From: Candidatus Symbiopectobacterium sp. NZEC151
Lineage (GTDB): Bacteria > Pseudomonadota > Gammaproteobacteria > Enterobacterales > Enterobacteriaceae
Direction: 5' to 3'
Assembly: GCF_025962655.1 (NCBI RefSeq)
Contig: NZ_JAGFPE010000010.1
Location: 1-64,000, forward strand
Length of the DNA stretch: 64,000 nt
Shown piece by piece: positions 49,179 to 59,255 of the stretch (position 1 is the first letter of the stretch; every line of letters begins with the position of its first letter). The notes below the pieces were generated by a model. That model searched no databases. It saw only the letters and a program-made list of their open reading frames with translations, and was not told the origin of the DNA. The position numbers were made by a program, and so were the translations under genes.

Positions 49179-51857
49179 TTATTCGGAAGATTCCATCATT
49201 TCCGGCACCGGCGACAAAGGAAGTTGAACCGTAAAACAGGCGCCCCCTTGCGGACGGTTGGCGGCACTGATTTCCCCCTGATGCAGAGTGACAATCGCGC
49301 GACAAATCGCCAATCCCATCCCGACGCCGGGAATGGCAGACTCCTCATTACCACGGGTAAATTTCTCAAAAATATGCTGTTCGCTGCCCGAGGTAAGACC
49401 GGGGCCGTCATCCCAGACGTCGATCCTGATTTTCCCCGGCAACGCGCGTGCCCGAATGCCTATCGCCCGCGCTCTGCCCGCATATTTCAATGCGTTTTCC
49501 AGCAAGTTTGCGAATACACGCTCCAGCAGCGCGCCATCGGCCTGAAGCAACACCATCTCCTGCGGAAGATCCAATTGCACCGCCTCGGCGGGCAGGAGCG
49601 CCTCGAGGGATTTCAGCGCGCCGCCAATAACCTCATCCAGCGCGACCCAATCGGTTTGCAGGCGAAAGCCTTCTCCTTCAATACGCGCCATATCCAGCAT
49701 GTTGTTCACCAGACGAATGGTACTCAGCGTTTGCAGGCGAAGCGCACCGGCTTGCGGCGCATGCGGCGATCCTTCCGTGGAAAGATCGAGCAGCAGGATC
49801 TCCGCCTGACCAAACAGCACCGTCAGCGGTGTGCGCAGATCGTGAGACAGCGCAGCCAGCAAGGAGTTGCGCAGCTCCTCCCGCTCCGCCACCAGACGCG
49901 ACTGCTGCTCGCGCCGCGTCAGTGCCAGACGCAGCAACGCACCTGAAATCAGCATCACAAACGTCTCCAGCAGCCGCTGCTGTTCGGGTATCAGCAGGTG
50001 GCGCAGGTTGCTTGGCTCAATAATCAGCAACCCTAACGTATCCTCGGAGGACATCAGCGGCAGCACTTTATAAGGCACGCCGGGCAGCGTATCGGTTCCT
50101 GCGCCCGCCACATGCCCTTTCTCAAAGCTCCATTTGACGATGGCGGGATCGGGAATGGTATGCAGCAAACGCTCGGCGGGCGCGATCAGTTTCCCCTGCG
50201 CGTCTGGCAGCCAGATTTCACAGCGGGCAAACAGTGCGCTGCCCATCACCCGCTGGCAAATCGGCGCAATGTCGTTCGGGGCTCGCACCCGGCTCAGCCC
50301 ATCGGCCATTTCGTACAGATAACGCGCGCGCTGCTCTCGATGTCGGGCAACCCGCGCCTGATAGCGTACGCCCGCCGTCAGGTTGCCGGTGATCGCACCC
50401 ACGATCAGCATCACCGCAAAGGTCACCAGATACTGCGCATCACTGACGGCAAAGGTGCCTTCCGGCGCGACAAAAAACAGATCGAACGCCACGATATTGA
50501 GTATTGCCGCCACCACCGAGGGCAAACGGCCAAAACCAATGGCAATCAGCACCACGCCCAACAAATAGACCATCACCAGATTGATCGGCGAAAAGTCGGG
50601 CAAAACCCCTTTGCTTACCAACGTTATCAATGCACACAGCGCCGTCGCAGCCAGACAGCCGCGCGCTTTCTGGCGCAACTTTTCCGGGCTGAGGTGTGTG
50701 TCTATCAGCGGTGCAGCATGCACGTCCGGCGCATCATCCAGGGCAACAATCATCAAGTCGAGCTCCGGCCCAAGGCGGCTTAGCCGTCGCGCAAAGCGAT
50801 TAGGCAACGCCCAACGTCGCTGCGGTGGCCTCCCCACAATGATCTTGCCGAGATTGTGCTCGCGCGCGTAGCGCAGCACCGCTTTCGCTTCATCCGGCTC
50901 CGACAGGGTGGCAGTAACGGCACCCAGCTTTTGCGCCAACTGCAAGGTACGCAGAATGCCACGCCGACGCGCTTCGCCCTGCCGATGCAGCGTTGGCGTC
51001 TCCACCGTTACCGCATGCCATTCGCTGCCGAGCTTGGCGGCCAGTCGGGCGGCAATGCGCACCAGTTTCTCACTGCCGGTGTTAGCGCCAATGCACAGCA
51101 GGATCGCATCGCGGGTGTGCCAGACGCGTTCCTCTCGTCCACTGGCATCGCGCCAGGCGCGCATCTGATCGTCGACGCGATCCGCCGTGCGGCGCAACGC
51201 CAGTTCCCGCAGCGCAAACAGATTGCTCTTACGAAAAAAGTTCTCGATGGCGCGCTCGGCACGATCGCCGACGTACACCTTGCCCTCTTTCAACCGTTGC
51301 CGCAGATCGTCCGGCGGCAAATCCACCAGCACCACTTCGGTGGCCGAGTCAAAAAAAGGATCGGGGACGGTTTCCTGCACCCGAATCCCCGTGACGCCGC
51401 TGACCACATCATTGAGGCTTTCCAGATGCTGCACGTTCACCGTGGTCAGCACATCAATGCCAGCGTCCAGCAGCTCATCGATATCCTGCCAGCGCTTGGG
51501 ATGGCGCGACCCCGGTGCGTTGGAATGCGCCAGCTCATCCATCAGAATAACGGCTGGACGCCGCGCCAGGGCGGCATCCAGATTGAACTCCAGATGACGA
51601 TGTCGCCCCGTGGCACGTCGGGCAAGGGTTTCCAACCCGTCCAGCAGCGTGGCGGTCTCCTGTCGACCATGGGTTTCCACCACGCCTACCAGCACATCCA
51701 ACCCCTGCGCGCGCAATCGTCGCGCCTCTTGCAGCATGGCCCAGGTTTTCCCGACGCCCGCACAGGCACCGAAATAGATTTTCAGTTTGCCGCGCCCTTC
51801 ACGGTCCGACTGAGCCAGCAGCGCATCCGGATCGGGACGCAGGGGTTCTTCCGTCAT
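49179..51857 (-). CDS. kdpD: Sensor histidine kinase KdpD
   Basis: An 892-residue K+/osmotic sensor kinase. Parts: N-terminal KdpD domain with Walker A GACAGVGKTWAM (residues 30-41) and PGSRHPKRWQDI; universal-stress-like domain to about 365; four membrane segments at about 395-500; GAF-like domain; HisKA with the phospho-His in ALSHDLRTPLTVLFGQAE near 670; HATPase with DVWDDGPGL and GVGMGLAICRAIV. ATG 51857 follows AAGGTATTGTG. E. coli KdpD is 894 aa, so the protein is intact. Notably its response regulator kdpE does not follow: only 133 non-coding bases precede the nhaA start. Confidence 0.97.
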   Translation of the reverse strand: MTEEPLRPDPDALLAQSDREGRGKLKIYFGACAGVGKTWAMLQEARRLRAQGLDVLVGVVETHGRQETATLLDGLETLARRATGRHRHLEFNLDAALARRPAVILMDELAHSNAPGSRHPKRWQDIDELLDAGIDVLTTVNVQHLESLNDVVSGVTGIRVQETVPDPFFDSATEVVLVDLPPDDLRQRLKEGKVYVGDRAERAIENFFRKSNLFALRELALRRTADRVDDQMRAWRDASGREERVWHTRDAILLCIGANTGSEKLVRIAARLAAKLGSEWHAVTVETPTLHRQGEARRRGILRTLQLAQKLGAVTATLSEPDEAKAVLRYAREHNLGKIIVGRPPQRRWALPNRFARRLSRLGPELDLMIVALDDAPDVHAAPLIDTHLSPEKLRQKARGCLAATALCALITLVSKGVLPDFSPINLVMVYLLGVVLIAIGFGRLPSVVAAILNIVAFDLFFVAPEGTFAVSDAQYLVTFAVMLIVGAITGNLTAGVRYQARVARHREQRARYLYEMADGLSRVRAPNDIAPICQRVMGSALFARCEIWLPDAQGKLIAPAERLLHTIPDPAIVKWSFEKGHVAGAGTDTLPGVPYKVLPLMSSEDTLGLLIIEPSNLRHLLIPEQQRLLETFVMLISGALLRLALTRREQQSRLVAEREELRNSLLAALSHDLRTPLTVLFGQAEILLLDLSTEGSPHAPQAGALRLQTLSTIRLVNNMLDMARIEGEGFRLQTDWVALDEVIGGALKSLEALLPAEAVQLDLPQEMVLLQADGALLERVFANLLENALKYAGRARAIGIRARALPGKIRIDVWDDGPGLTSGSEQHIFEKFTRGNEESAIPGVGMGLAICRAIVTLHQGEISAANRPQGGACFTVQLPLSPVPEMMESSE

Positions 51858-51900
51858 CACAATACCTTTCAAGTCATCCTTCGTTCAGGATAGCGAAGCC

Positions 51901-52476
51901 TTACGGTTTCGGCACGGCATCCAACGCCATGTTCAACGCCAGCACATTGACCACCGGCTCCCCGATAAACGGCAGCAGCGGACGGCGCGTGTTCGCCAGC
52001 ACCAACTGGCGCAACGTTGCTTCTGGCAGATGGCGTGCTTGTGCCACGCGCGGAATCTGCCACGCCGCCGCTGCCGGAGAAATGTGCGGATCCAATCCGC
52101 TGGCAGAGGCCGTCACCAGCTCCACCGGGACGAACGCATTGGCCTGGGGATTCACCTTACGCCATTCGGCAACGCGCTGCGTTATAGCTTCATCCAGTGC
52201 CGGATTGCTGGGCGCCAGATTACTGCCAGAGGAGGCCAGCGCATTATAGGGCGAGTCGGCCGTCGCCGAGGGCCGCCCCTGAAAATAATCCGGGCGGGTA
52301 AAGGACTGACCGATCAGGGCCGAACCGCGTACCTTGCCTTCCAGCATCACCAGCGAGCCGTTAGCCTGTACGGGAAACCACCACTGCGCCAATCCGGTTG
52401 TCAGTAACGGATAGACCGCCCCGACAATCAGTGTCAGCAGGATAAAAAGCGAAAGTGCGGGACGTAACAGGTTCAT
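51901..52476 (-). CDS. kdpC: KdpC subunit of the K+-transporting ATPase
   Basis: A 191-residue subunit with one N-terminal membrane helix ([25 protein letters not shown]) and a periplasmic domain containing the family segments [18 protein letters not shown] and [15 protein letters not shown]. coli KdpC is 190 aa. The ATG at 52476, after AAGGAGAATATCA, is preferred to an upstream in-frame codon. It lies 11 bp after kdpB, 43 bp before kdpD. Confidence 0.97.
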   Translation of the reverse strand: MNLLRPALSLFILLTLIVGAVYPLLTTGLAQWWFPVQANGSLVMLEGKVRGSALIGQSFTRPDYFQGRPSATADSPYNALASSGSNLAPSNPALDEAITQRVAEWRKVNPQANAFVPVELVTASASGLDPHISPAAAAWQIPRVAQARHLPEATLRQLVLANTRRPLLPFIGEPVVNVLALNMALDAVPKP

Positions 52477-52487
52477 TGATATTCTCC

Positions 52488-54536
52488 TTAAACCCAACCC
52501 AGCGCGGTCAGTATCAGATCAATGGCTTTGATGCCAATAAATGGCACCACCAGCCCCCCCACGCCGTAAATCCACAGGTTGCGGCGCAGCAGCGCAGCCG
52601 CCGGCATCGGGCGGTAGCTCACCCCTTTCAATGCCAGTGGAATCAGCAGTACGATAATCAAGGCGTTAAAAATCACCGCTGACAAAATGGCCGAGGCGGG
52701 CGAATGCAGCCCCATCACGTTAAGGGCATTCAGCGGGGGATAGGTCACCGCAAAGGCGGCGGGGATAATGGCAAAATATTTGGCGACATCGTTGGCGATG
52801 CTGAAGGTGGTTAACGATCCGCGCGTCATCAGCATCTGCTTACCGATATGCACCACCTCGAGCAGCTTGGTCGGGTTGGAATCCAGATCCACCATGTTGC
52901 CCGCCTCTTTCGCCGCTTGCGTACCGGAGTTCATCGCCACCGCCACATCCGCCTGCGCCAGCGCGGGGGCGTCGTTGGTGCCATCCCCCGTCATAGCCAC
53001 CATGCGTCCTTCTGCCTGATATTGACGAATCAGCGCCAGCTTGGCTTCGGGCGTGGCCTCCGACAAAAAGTCATCGACACCCGCTTCGGCAGCAATGGCG
53101 GCGGCGGTCAGTGGGTTATCCCCCGTGACCATCACCGTTTTGATCCCCATACGGCGCAGTTCAGCAAAGCGCTCTTTGATACCGCCTTTGACGATATCCT
53201 TGAGCGCCACCACGCCCATCACGGTATTATCTTCCGCCACCACCAGCGGCGTACCGCCTTTGCGCGCCACCGACTCCACCAGCGCCACCACATCCGCAGG
53301 GAAGCGCCCGCCGTTGCTTTCAACGTGCCGACGAATCGCGTCCGCCGCGCCTTTGCGTAACATTTTCGGCCCGACATTGACGCCGCTCATGCGGGTTTGC
53401 GCCGAAAAAGGAATAAAGGTGGCGTTCAGACTCTGCAAATCACGCTCGCGCAGATTGAATTTCTGCTTAGCCAGCACCACGATACTGCGCCCTTCCGGCG
53501 TTTCATCGGCCAGCGAGGCCAACTGTGCGGCGTTCGCCAACGCGGATTCACTGATGCCGCTGGCAGGCAGGAACGCGCTGGCCTGGCGGTTACCCAGCGT
53601 GATGGTGCCGGTTTTATCCAGCAGCAGCACATCCACATCGCCAGCGGCCTCCACCGCGCGTCCGCTGGTGGCGATCACATTCGCACCCAGCATACGACTC
53701 ATGCCCGCAATACCAATCGCCGAGAGCAGTGCACCAATGGTGGTAGGAATCAAACAGACCAACAGCGCCACCAGCACCGTAATGCTGACCGGTGTACCGC
53801 TCCAGGCAGAAAACGGGTACAGCGTCGCCGTTGCCAGCAAAAACACAATCGTCAGTGAAATCAGCAAAATGGTCAGTGCCACTTCATTCGGCGTTTTACG
53901 CCGTTTGGCCCCTTCCACCATGGCGATCATGCGATCCAGAAAGGTTTCACCGGGATTGACACTGCATCGAATCACCAGCCAGTCAGAGAGAATGCGCGTG
54001 CCCCCGGTGACTGAGGCAAAATCGCCCCCGGCCTCACGAATCACTGGCGCAGACTCACCGGTAATCGCGCTTTCATCCACGGAAGCCCCCCCGGCCAGTA
54101 CTTCGCCGTCACACGGGATAATGTCACCCGCATCCACCCGCACATAATCGCCTTTGCGCACGCTGTCTGCGGCAACCTTTTGCTGGGTGGATTCAGGCTC
54201 AGGACCAGAGAGCTTTTTCGCCCAATTGGTGCGCGTAATGCCTTTTAAACTCTCGGCCTGCGCCTTACTGCGCCCTTCCGCCAGCGCTTCGGCAACATTA
54301 GCAAACAGCACGGTGAACCACAGCCACAGGCTAATGGCAGCAGTGAAACCCAGCTGTCCCTCACTCCAGCCCAGCGCCATGCTCACGGCCAACAGCGTGG
54401 TGAGAATGCTGCCCAGATACACCACAAACATCACCGGGTTACGGTATTGCACGCGGGGGCTAAGCTTGGTCAATGATTCAGCCAGCGCGGCACGCCACAG
54501 TGTGCCGCGTTGCGAAGACGCGATTTGATGTGTCAT
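52488..54536 (-). CDS. kdpB: KdpB, P-type ATPase subunit of the K+ pump
   Basis: A 682-residue catalytic subunit, same length as E. coli KdpB. The actuator motif [10 protein letters not shown] is near residue 157, the phosphorylated Asp in [10 protein letters not shown] near 307, and the hinge [24 protein letters not shown] near 515. Membrane helices are distributed as in the family. It energises K+ uptake through KdpA. Co-transcribed with kdpA (15 bp upstream) and kdpC. Confidence 0.98.
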   Translation of the reverse strand: MTHQIASSQRGTLWRAALAESLTKLSPRVQYRNPVMFVVYLGSILTTLLAVSMALGWSEGQLGFTAAISLWLWFTVLFANVAEALAEGRSKAQAESLKGITRTNWAKKLSGPEPESTQQKVAADSVRKGDYVRVDAGDIIPCDGEVLAGGASVDESAITGESAPVIREAGGDFASVTGGTRILSDWLVIRCSVNPGETFLDRMIAMVEGAKRRKTPNEVALTILLISLTIVFLLATATLYPFSAWSGTPVSITVLVALLVCLIPTTIGALLSAIGIAGMSRMLGANVIATSGRAVEAAGDVDVLLLDKTGTITLGNRQASAFLPASGISESALANAAQLASLADETPEGRSIVVLAKQKFNLRERDLQSLNATFIPFSAQTRMSGVNVGPKMLRKGAADAIRRHVESNGGRFPADVVALVESVARKGGTPLVVAEDNTVMGVVALKDIVKGGIKERFAELRRMGIKTVMVTGDNPLTAAAIAAEAGVDDFLSEATPEAKLALIRQYQAEGRMVAMTGDGTNDAPALAQADVAVAMNSGTQAAKEAGNMVDLDSNPTKLLEVVHIGKQMLMTRGSLTTFSIANDVAKYFAIIPAAFAVTYPPLNALNVMGLHSPASAILSAVIFNALIIVLLIPLALKGVSYRPMPAAALLRRNLWIYGVGGLVVPFIGIKAIDLILTALGWV

Positions 54537-54551
54537 AGAATTCTCCGGCGA

Positions 54552-56237
54552 TTAGCGCGCCAGTAACTGCAAATGTTCGATAACAGGCCCCAGCGCCAGC
54601 GCAGGGATAAAGGTCAGTGCGCCAATCAGCAGCACGGTGCCGATAATCAGCGCGACAAACAGTGCGCCGTGCGTCGGCAAGGTACCGGGGCTGGCAGGCT
54701 GGGTCTTGCGCGCCGCCAGTGAACCGGCAATGGCCAGCAGTGGGATGAAAGGGGCAAAGCGTCCCATCAACATCGCCGCGCCCAGCAGCAGGTTCCAGAA
54801 CGGCGTATTGGCAGAAAGCCCGGCAAACGCGCTGCCGTTGTTGTTGGCCGCAGAAGAGAGCGCATAGAGCACTTCGCTAAAACCGTGCGGTCCCGGGTTA
54901 AAGATTCCGGCGCGCCCGGCATCGGTCATCATCGCCAGCGCCGTACCCAACAGCACCAGAGACGGGGTAATCAGGATATAAATCGCCGCCATCTTCATTT
55001 CCGGCACGCCGATTTTCTTGCCCAAATATTCCGGCGTGCGACCAATCATCAATCCGGCAATAAACACTGCCAGCAGCACGTTCATCAGCATGCCGTACAG
55101 CCCTGAACCCACGCCGCCAAACACCACTTCACCCAGTTGCATCAACCACAGCGGAATCATCCCCCCCAGTGCGGTAAAGGAGTCATGCATGGCGTTGACC
55201 GCCCCGCACGATGCCGCCGTGGTGATCACCGCAAACAGGCTGGAATTGAGAATACCGAAGCGGCTCTCTTTCCCTTCCCAGTTCATCGCGCTGTCGGCGC
55301 CAAGCAGCGTCAAATGCGGGTTGCCCTTCACTTCCGCCATCATGACCAACACCGCCGCCACCACAAACATCAACGTCATGGCCCACAACAGGGTGCGTCC
55401 CTGCGCCCGGTTGCGTACCGTTTCGCCAAAGGTGAAACACAGCGCGGCCGGAATTAGGAAAATCGCCAGCATCTGCACAAAATTGGTTAACGCGGTGGGG
55501 TTTTCGAACGGGTGAGCGGAGTTGGCATTGAAAAAGCCGCCGCCGTTGGTGCCGAGCATTTTGATCGCTTCCTGCGACGCCACCGGCCCCATCGGCAGCG
55601 TCTGCTGCACGCCTTCAAGCGTGGTGAGCGTAAGGTAGGGGTTAACATTCTGAATCACCCCTTGGCTGACCAGAAATAACGCCATCAGCAGCGACAGCGG
55701 CAGCAGTACAAACAGCGTAATACGCGTCAGATCGCGCCAGACATTACCGAGTTCATCGGTGCTCTGACGGGAAAAGCCACGCATCAACGCAAACAGCACC
55801 GCAATCCCGGTCGCTGCCGATAAGAAATTCTGTACTGCAAGCCCCACCATCTGGCTGAAATAGCTCAGGGTGGATTCCCCGGCGTAGGATTGCCAGTTGG
55901 TGTTACTGACAAAACTGATGGCGGTGTTCAGCGCCAAATGCCAGGACAAACCGGGCAACTGCTGCGGGTTATAGGGCAAGCTCCCCTGCGCCATCAACAG
56001 TGCTACCAGAAAGCACAACCCAAGGGCGTTAAACAGCAGAATGGCGCACAGATACTGACGCCAGTTCATCTCGCTGTCTGACACGCCGCACACGCGCCAT
56101 ATCCCGCGTTCGAACGCCGCCACGCCGGGTAAAGCGCGATCGAGCACCATCCCCGTCATCAACCGACCTAACGGCTGGGCCAGCAGCAATAATACGGCCA
56201 GAAAGCTGGCCAGAAGTAAAAACGCATTGGCCGCCAT
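54552..56237 (-). CDS. kdpA: KdpA, K+-translocating subunit
   Basis: A 561-residue channel-like subunit (E. coli 557 aa) with four pore-loop repeats, each with a selectivity-filter glycine: [43 protein letters not shown], and [13 protein letters not shown] 56237 overlaps the kdpF stop (TAATG) with GGAGG upstream, and the start [12 protein letters not shown] matches the family; the longer frame is an artefact through kdpF. Confidence 0.98.
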   Translation of the reverse strand: MAANAFLLLASFLAVLLLLAQPLGRLMTGMVLDRALPGVAAFERGIWRVCGVSDSEMNWRQYLCAILLFNALGLCFLVALLMAQGSLPYNPQQLPGLSWHLALNTAISFVSNTNWQSYAGESTLSYFSQMVGLAVQNFLSAATGIAVLFALMRGFSRQSTDELGNVWRDLTRITLFVLLPLSLLMALFLVSQGVIQNVNPYLTLTTLEGVQQTLPMGPVASQEAIKMLGTNGGGFFNANSAHPFENPTALTNFVQMLAIFLIPAALCFTFGETVRNRAQGRTLLWAMTLMFVVAAVLVMMAEVKGNPHLTLLGADSAMNWEGKESRFGILNSSLFAVITTAASCGAVNAMHDSFTALGGMIPLWLMQLGEVVFGGVGSGLYGMLMNVLLAVFIAGLMIGRTPEYLGKKIGVPEMKMAAIYILITPSLVLLGTALAMMTDAGRAGIFNPGPHGFSEVLYALSSAANNNGSAFAGLSANTPFWNLLLGAAMLMGRFAPFIPLLAIAGSLAARKTQPASPGTLPTHGALFVALIIGTVLLIGALTFIPALALGPVIEHLQLLAR

Positions 56238-56326
56238 TAGAATTCCTCCGCCCGAAACAGGGCATAAAACAGATAGCCCAGTAACAGAAATACCAGCACG
56301 ATGCCGGTCATCAGTCCCACATTCAC
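56237..56326 (-). CDS. kdpF: KdpF, small stabilising subunit of KdpFABC
   Basis: A 29-residue single-span membrane peptide reading (M)[18 protein letters not shown] then [11 protein letters not shown]. coli KdpF is also 29 aa with the same [12 protein letters not shown] core. It starts with GTG after GGAGATAAACC, and its TAA overlaps the kdpA ATG by one base. KdpF binds the KdpABC complex and stabilises it. Confidence 0.95.
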   Translation of the reverse strand: MNVGLMTGIVLVFLLLGYLFYALFRAEEF

Positions 56327-56400
56327 GGTTTATCTCCCCGCGTTTATTGAATGTGGCTCGAGTGTAGGAAGTGGGGTGTAAAAATGTCGTTAATATCTCA

Positions 56401-56429
56401 GGCGGGGGTGTAAAAAAGGTATAAAAATG
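56401..56429 (-). promoter_or_regulatory. KdpE-type operator upstream of kdpFABC
   Basis: Read leftwards this is TTTTTATACC followed by TTTTTTACACCCCCGCC, the T-rich KdpE site of the E. coli kdpFABC promoter as I know it. A second TTTTTACACCCC occurs at 56374-56385 nearer to kdpF. The presence of the operator argues that KdpE-type control still operates. Confidence 0.75.
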
Positions 56430-56487
56430 CAGGAGGCACAACCCGCTCAATCAGCATCGATGAGCCGGTCACTTTAGCACCAAGAAA

Positions 56488-56781
56488 TCACAGCAGGCCT
56501 TGCAGCGCAGGCGCCGTCATACTGGCATCAAACGGGATGATGTCTGCGTTGGCCAGCCCCAGTTTCTGAAACGGATCCTGGCTAAGGCGCGCCTGCAACT
56601 GTTCGAGGCTGTCGCTCTTTGCCAAAATGACACCGCCAGTGCGCGGAATGCGGCGGCCTGATGCGAGAAAAATACCGTCGGCATAGCCCTGTTTCAACCA
56701 TTCAACATGGGCAGGAATCTGTTTATCAATCGCCTCAAGCGGCTGCACATACGTCAGTACCACCACATAAATCACACTCAT
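56488..56781 (-). CDS. YciI-like family protein
   Basis: A 97-residue ferredoxin-like (dimeric alpha-beta barrel) protein. It begins MSVIYVVVLTYVQPLEAIDKQ, with a conserved His in PAHVEWLKQGYADGIFLASG and a PRTGGVILAKSDS segment, the YCII-domain pattern. Relatives include enzymes with a His-Asp dyad, but the function of this one is unknown. ATG 56781 follows GGAATTTGCA; the frame extends 20 codons upstream without similarity. Confidence 0.82.
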   Translation of the reverse strand: MSVIYVVVLTYVQPLEAIDKQIPAHVEWLKQGYADGIFLASGRRIPRTGGVILAKSDSLEQLQARLSQDPFQKLGLANADIIPFDASMTAPALQGLL

Positions 56782-56892
56782 TGCAAATTCCATGTATTGC
56801 GTCAGGGATAATGCAAGGCTACTCCTCGACAGGGGAGGCATGAAGCGCTTTTTGGTGGAAAATTAAGGCGTATACCATTTCCTCTATGCGGA

Positions 56893-57096
56893 CTAATAGC
56901 GTGAAGGCCAAATCTCCTCAGGCCGTTTACTCAACGCCTTAGCAATCAACCGTTCGCCTTTGGGCCAACGTCGCGCCAACGCGTTTGCCAGTGTTGATGA
57001 CGCCAATCCCGCCTCTCGGGAAAGTGCAGACAGTGTTGTACCTTGCTTTTTCAGCGCAGCAATAATATCTGCCGGGTGCCAGTCCTTACCGTCCAT
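56893..57096 (-). CDS. Ner/Nlp (SfsB)-type small DNA-binding protein
   Basis: A 67-residue helix-turn-helix protein, MDGKDWHPADIIAALKKQG then LSALSREAGLASSTLANALAR and ending EEIWPSRY. This is the pattern of the phage Mu Ner repressor and the E. coli Nlp/SfsB protein (92 aa), of which it lacks the C-terminal tail. ATG 57096 follows GGGGGA; an ATG two codons earlier overlaps that ribosome-binding site. It is divergent from an XRE gene 64 bp away. Phage-like character and position beside a tRNA suggest a mobile-element relic, but Nlp is also a resident chromosomal gene in E. coli. Confidence 0.85.
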   Translation of the reverse strand: MDGKDWHPADIIAALKKQGTTLSALSREAGLASSTLANALARRWPKGERLIAKALSKRPEEIWPSRY

Positions 57097-57160
57097 TACC
57101 ATCCCCCGATGTTATTATGTGCAAATGTTCAGCATATCTAAACAACGGCGATGTTAAGTA

Positions 57161-57475
57161 ATGCTAAACACTAAGTCAATATCGATTATCGATGGTGCCA
57201 TGATGCTACCTGCTCGCCTTAAATCCGCCCGCCTGCATGCCAAGTTGACTCAGGAAAAACTCGGAGTCCTCGCGGGTATCGAAGAAGCGACCGCACGGTC
57301 GCGCGTCTCTCAGTATGAAAGCGGCACCTATCGCCCCACCTTCGAGATGATGTGCGCCTTTGCCCGCGTACTTGGCGTGCCGGAAAGCTACTTTTACACC
57401 GTCGATGATGACTTCGCGGAACGCATTTTGCAGTTGTATGAAAGTGATGGCATACAACAAGAAAAGAAGGCATAG
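57161..57475 (+). CDS. XRE-family helix-turn-helix regulator
   Basis: A small regulator, up to 104 residues, with a Cro/C1 HTH (ARLKSARLHAKLTQEKLGVLAGI, then RSRVSQYESGTYRPTFEMM) and ending near YFYTVDDDFAERILQLYES. Typical relatives begin MLPxRLKxAR, so the true start may be ATG 57200 or 57203; the upstream ATG 57161 has only a weak ribosome-binding site. The target is unknown; the divergent gene and itself are natural candidates. Confidence 0.75.
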   Translation: MLNTKSISIIDGAMMLPARLKSARLHAKLTQEKLGVLAGIEEATARSRVSQYESGTYRPTFEMMCAFARVLGVPESYFYTVDDDFAERILQLYESDGIQQEKKA

Positions 57476-57585
57476 GAGCCGCTTAAAGCTCAAATGCGTA
57501 AAAGTTTAGGGTGCGAACACGTGGAGGGGGAGCAGCGTAGGTAATGACATCATGCCCGTGGATGGCTCATGCCAGGATTACGGGC

Positions 57586-57616
57586 AAAAAAAAAGACCTT
57601 TCGGTCTGTTTTTTAA
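57586..57616 (-). terminator. Terminator of the tRNA-Gly transcript
   Basis: On the leftward strand: AGACC, loop GAAA, GGTCT followed by about nine T's (57586-57594). It lies 40-70 bp past the tRNA 3' end, as expected for a monocistronic tRNA gene. Confidence 0.88.
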
Positions 57617-57655
57617 CGCGTTGCAGAATGATAGTACATTCTACACATCACATTT

Positions 57656-57731
<76 letters not shown>

Positions 57732-57902
57732 TTAGGAAGTGCATTTCTACTAATCGTAACACATTGAATATACTAAACTTATTCAATATTTCGTGCTAGC
57801 GGTGAGCATTATGTACCAATCATTTCAGGCTGGCAAGCCCTTTTCAGTGAAAATGCGCGCAAGTGGTCATTCCCTGCGCGCTAGTGCTCAACGCCTGCTA
57901 AC

Positions 57903-58829
57903 TCAATACTCGCGTGAAAAATCAACCTCGCCGCGCAGCGCCACACCCTGAGAGTAACGTTGCAAGTTATCCAGGAACAGATCCGCCATCAGCGCAGGCA
58001 CCATCGGTCCTGCAATATGCGGCGTCAAGGTCAGTTGGGGCGTTAGCCAGAAAGGGTGTTCCGGCGGCAGCGGCTCCTGACGAAAAACATCCAGCACCGC
58101 TCTTGCCAGTTTTCCGGCACGCAGCGCCGCCACCAGATCGTCATCCACTACCGACGAGCCGCGCCCCACGTTGATAAATACCGTGGAGGATTTCATGCAT
58201 GCGAACAACTCTGCGTTATACAGGTTCTGCGTTTTCGGCGTATCCGGCAGCAGATTCACCACATAGTCAGCCTGCGCCACGTCGTGCGCCAGCGCGTCAA
58301 TCCCCGACACACGCGCAAAACCGGGCAACGCCCGCGGTGTATTGACAATGCCATGTAGCGTTACACCAAACGACCGCAACATGGCGGCCACCTCGGCGCC
58401 AATATCGCCCGCGCCAACGATCAATAAGGTTTTTCCCGTCAATAGCCCGGACAGGTGGCGATCCCACTCCTGACGTTGCTGCTGTGCCTGCAATGCGAAC
58501 AAGCGCTGCTCATGGGCCAACAGATGCGCCAGGATGTATTGTGCAATCGGCTGACCAAACACCCCGACGGCGCGACTCAACCGGTAGTCTTGCGGGAGAT
58601 TCGCTGCAAGCAGCGGCTTGAAGCCAGCCCAGGTAGATTGCAGCCATGCCGGGCGATGCCCAGCAGTCAGCAACGATACCGCCCGGTCCGGCTCACCAAG
58701 CCAAATGTCACAGCGTGCGACGGCATCTTCTCCGTCATCAGGAAGGCAATAGGCCAACCCCGACGCTTTGGTGCTTAACAGCGCACGCAGCTCCTCTGCC
58801 CGAGATTCCAATAAAAGAATCGCCCCCAT
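57903..58829 (-). CDS. D-2-hydroxyacid dehydrogenase
   Basis: A 308-residue NAD(P)-dependent dehydrogenase of the D-isomer family. Cofactor loop GKTLLIVGAGDIGAEVAAML near residue 130. Catalytic Arg in FINVGRGSSVVDDDL near 220, Glu in DVFRQEPLPPEHP near 248, and His in LTPHIAGP near 270. ATG 58829 follows GGGGGAGAA. It resembles the GhrA-type glyoxylate/hydroxypyruvate reductases in layout but differs enough from E. coli GhrA that I assign no symbol or substrate. Confidence 0.9.
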   Translation of the reverse strand: MGAILLLESRAEELRALLSTKASGLAYCLPDDGEDAVARCDIWLGEPDRAVSLLTAGHRPAWLQSTWAGFKPLLAANLPQDYRLSRAVGVFGQPIAQYILAHLLAHEQRLFALQAQQQRQEWDRHLSGLLTGKTLLIVGAGDIGAEVAAMLRSFGVTLHGIVNTPRALPGFARVSGIDALAHDVAQADYVVNLLPDTPKTQNLYNAELFACMKSSTVFINVGRGSSVVDDDLVAALRAGKLARAVLDVFRQEPLPPEHPFWLTPQLTLTPHIAGPMVPALMADLFLDNLQRYSQGVALRGEVDFSREY

Positions 58830-58940
58830 TTCTCCCCCTCGCGTTATCAACGGTAGCCGTAAAAAAACCACAACTACCCTACCCGTAGCGAGAAGTCTGT
58901 GGCAACCCTTTCAGCATGCAGGCTCGTTTTCTGACAGACG

Positions 58941-59255
58941 TCACTCTTCTTCTTGTGATTCGCCAATGTGGTTGACCATGTCCAGCAACATGGTGGTGAC
59001 ATGGTGATCCGCCACGGTATAAAAAATCTGGCGTGACCGGCGCTCCCGCTTCACCAAGCGCGCTCCGCGTAGCAGACGTAAATGGTGGCTCACCAGTGAC
59101 GGCGAAAGCGCCAGATTTTGCGCAATATCACCGACTGCATGTGGTCCCGTCAGGCAGAAATGCAAAATGCGCAAACGGGTAGGATCGCCCATCAGACGAA
59201 ACGTTTCTGACAGGATGGTAGTTTCATGCAGAGAAAGCATGGCATGACGACTCAA
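58941..59255 (-). CDS. ArsR/SmtB-family metal-sensing repressor with alpha-5 zinc site
   Basis: A 104-residue winged-helix repressor (MGDPTRLRILHFC, SPSLVSHHLRLLRGARLVKRERR). It lacks the cysteine alpha-3 motif (ELCVCDL). It has the alpha-5 site D-x-H-x10-H-x2-E exactly: Asp83, His85, His96, Glu99. In SmtB and CzrA this site binds zinc (or cobalt) and releases DNA. Its ATG overlaps the stop of the upstream CDF transporter gene (ATGA), so exporter and sensor are co-translated, and a 32-bp palindrome sits at the operon promoter. Zinc homeostasis is a strong inference. Confidence 0.92.
   Translation of the reverse strand: MSRHAMLSLHETTILSETFRLMGDPTRLRILHFCLTGPHAVGDIAQNLALSPSLVSHHLRLLRGARLVKRERRSRQIFYTVADHHVTTMLLDMVNHIGESQEEE

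Noticed and set aside
50856-51893. 345-codon + strand frame opposite kdpD
   Set aside because: Shadow of kdpD; its composition simply mirrors the GC-rich coding strand.
57206-57493. Minus-strand 95-codon frame over the XRE gene
   Set aside because: Antisense of a gene with a clear HTH motif; could not be a toxin partner on the evidence here.
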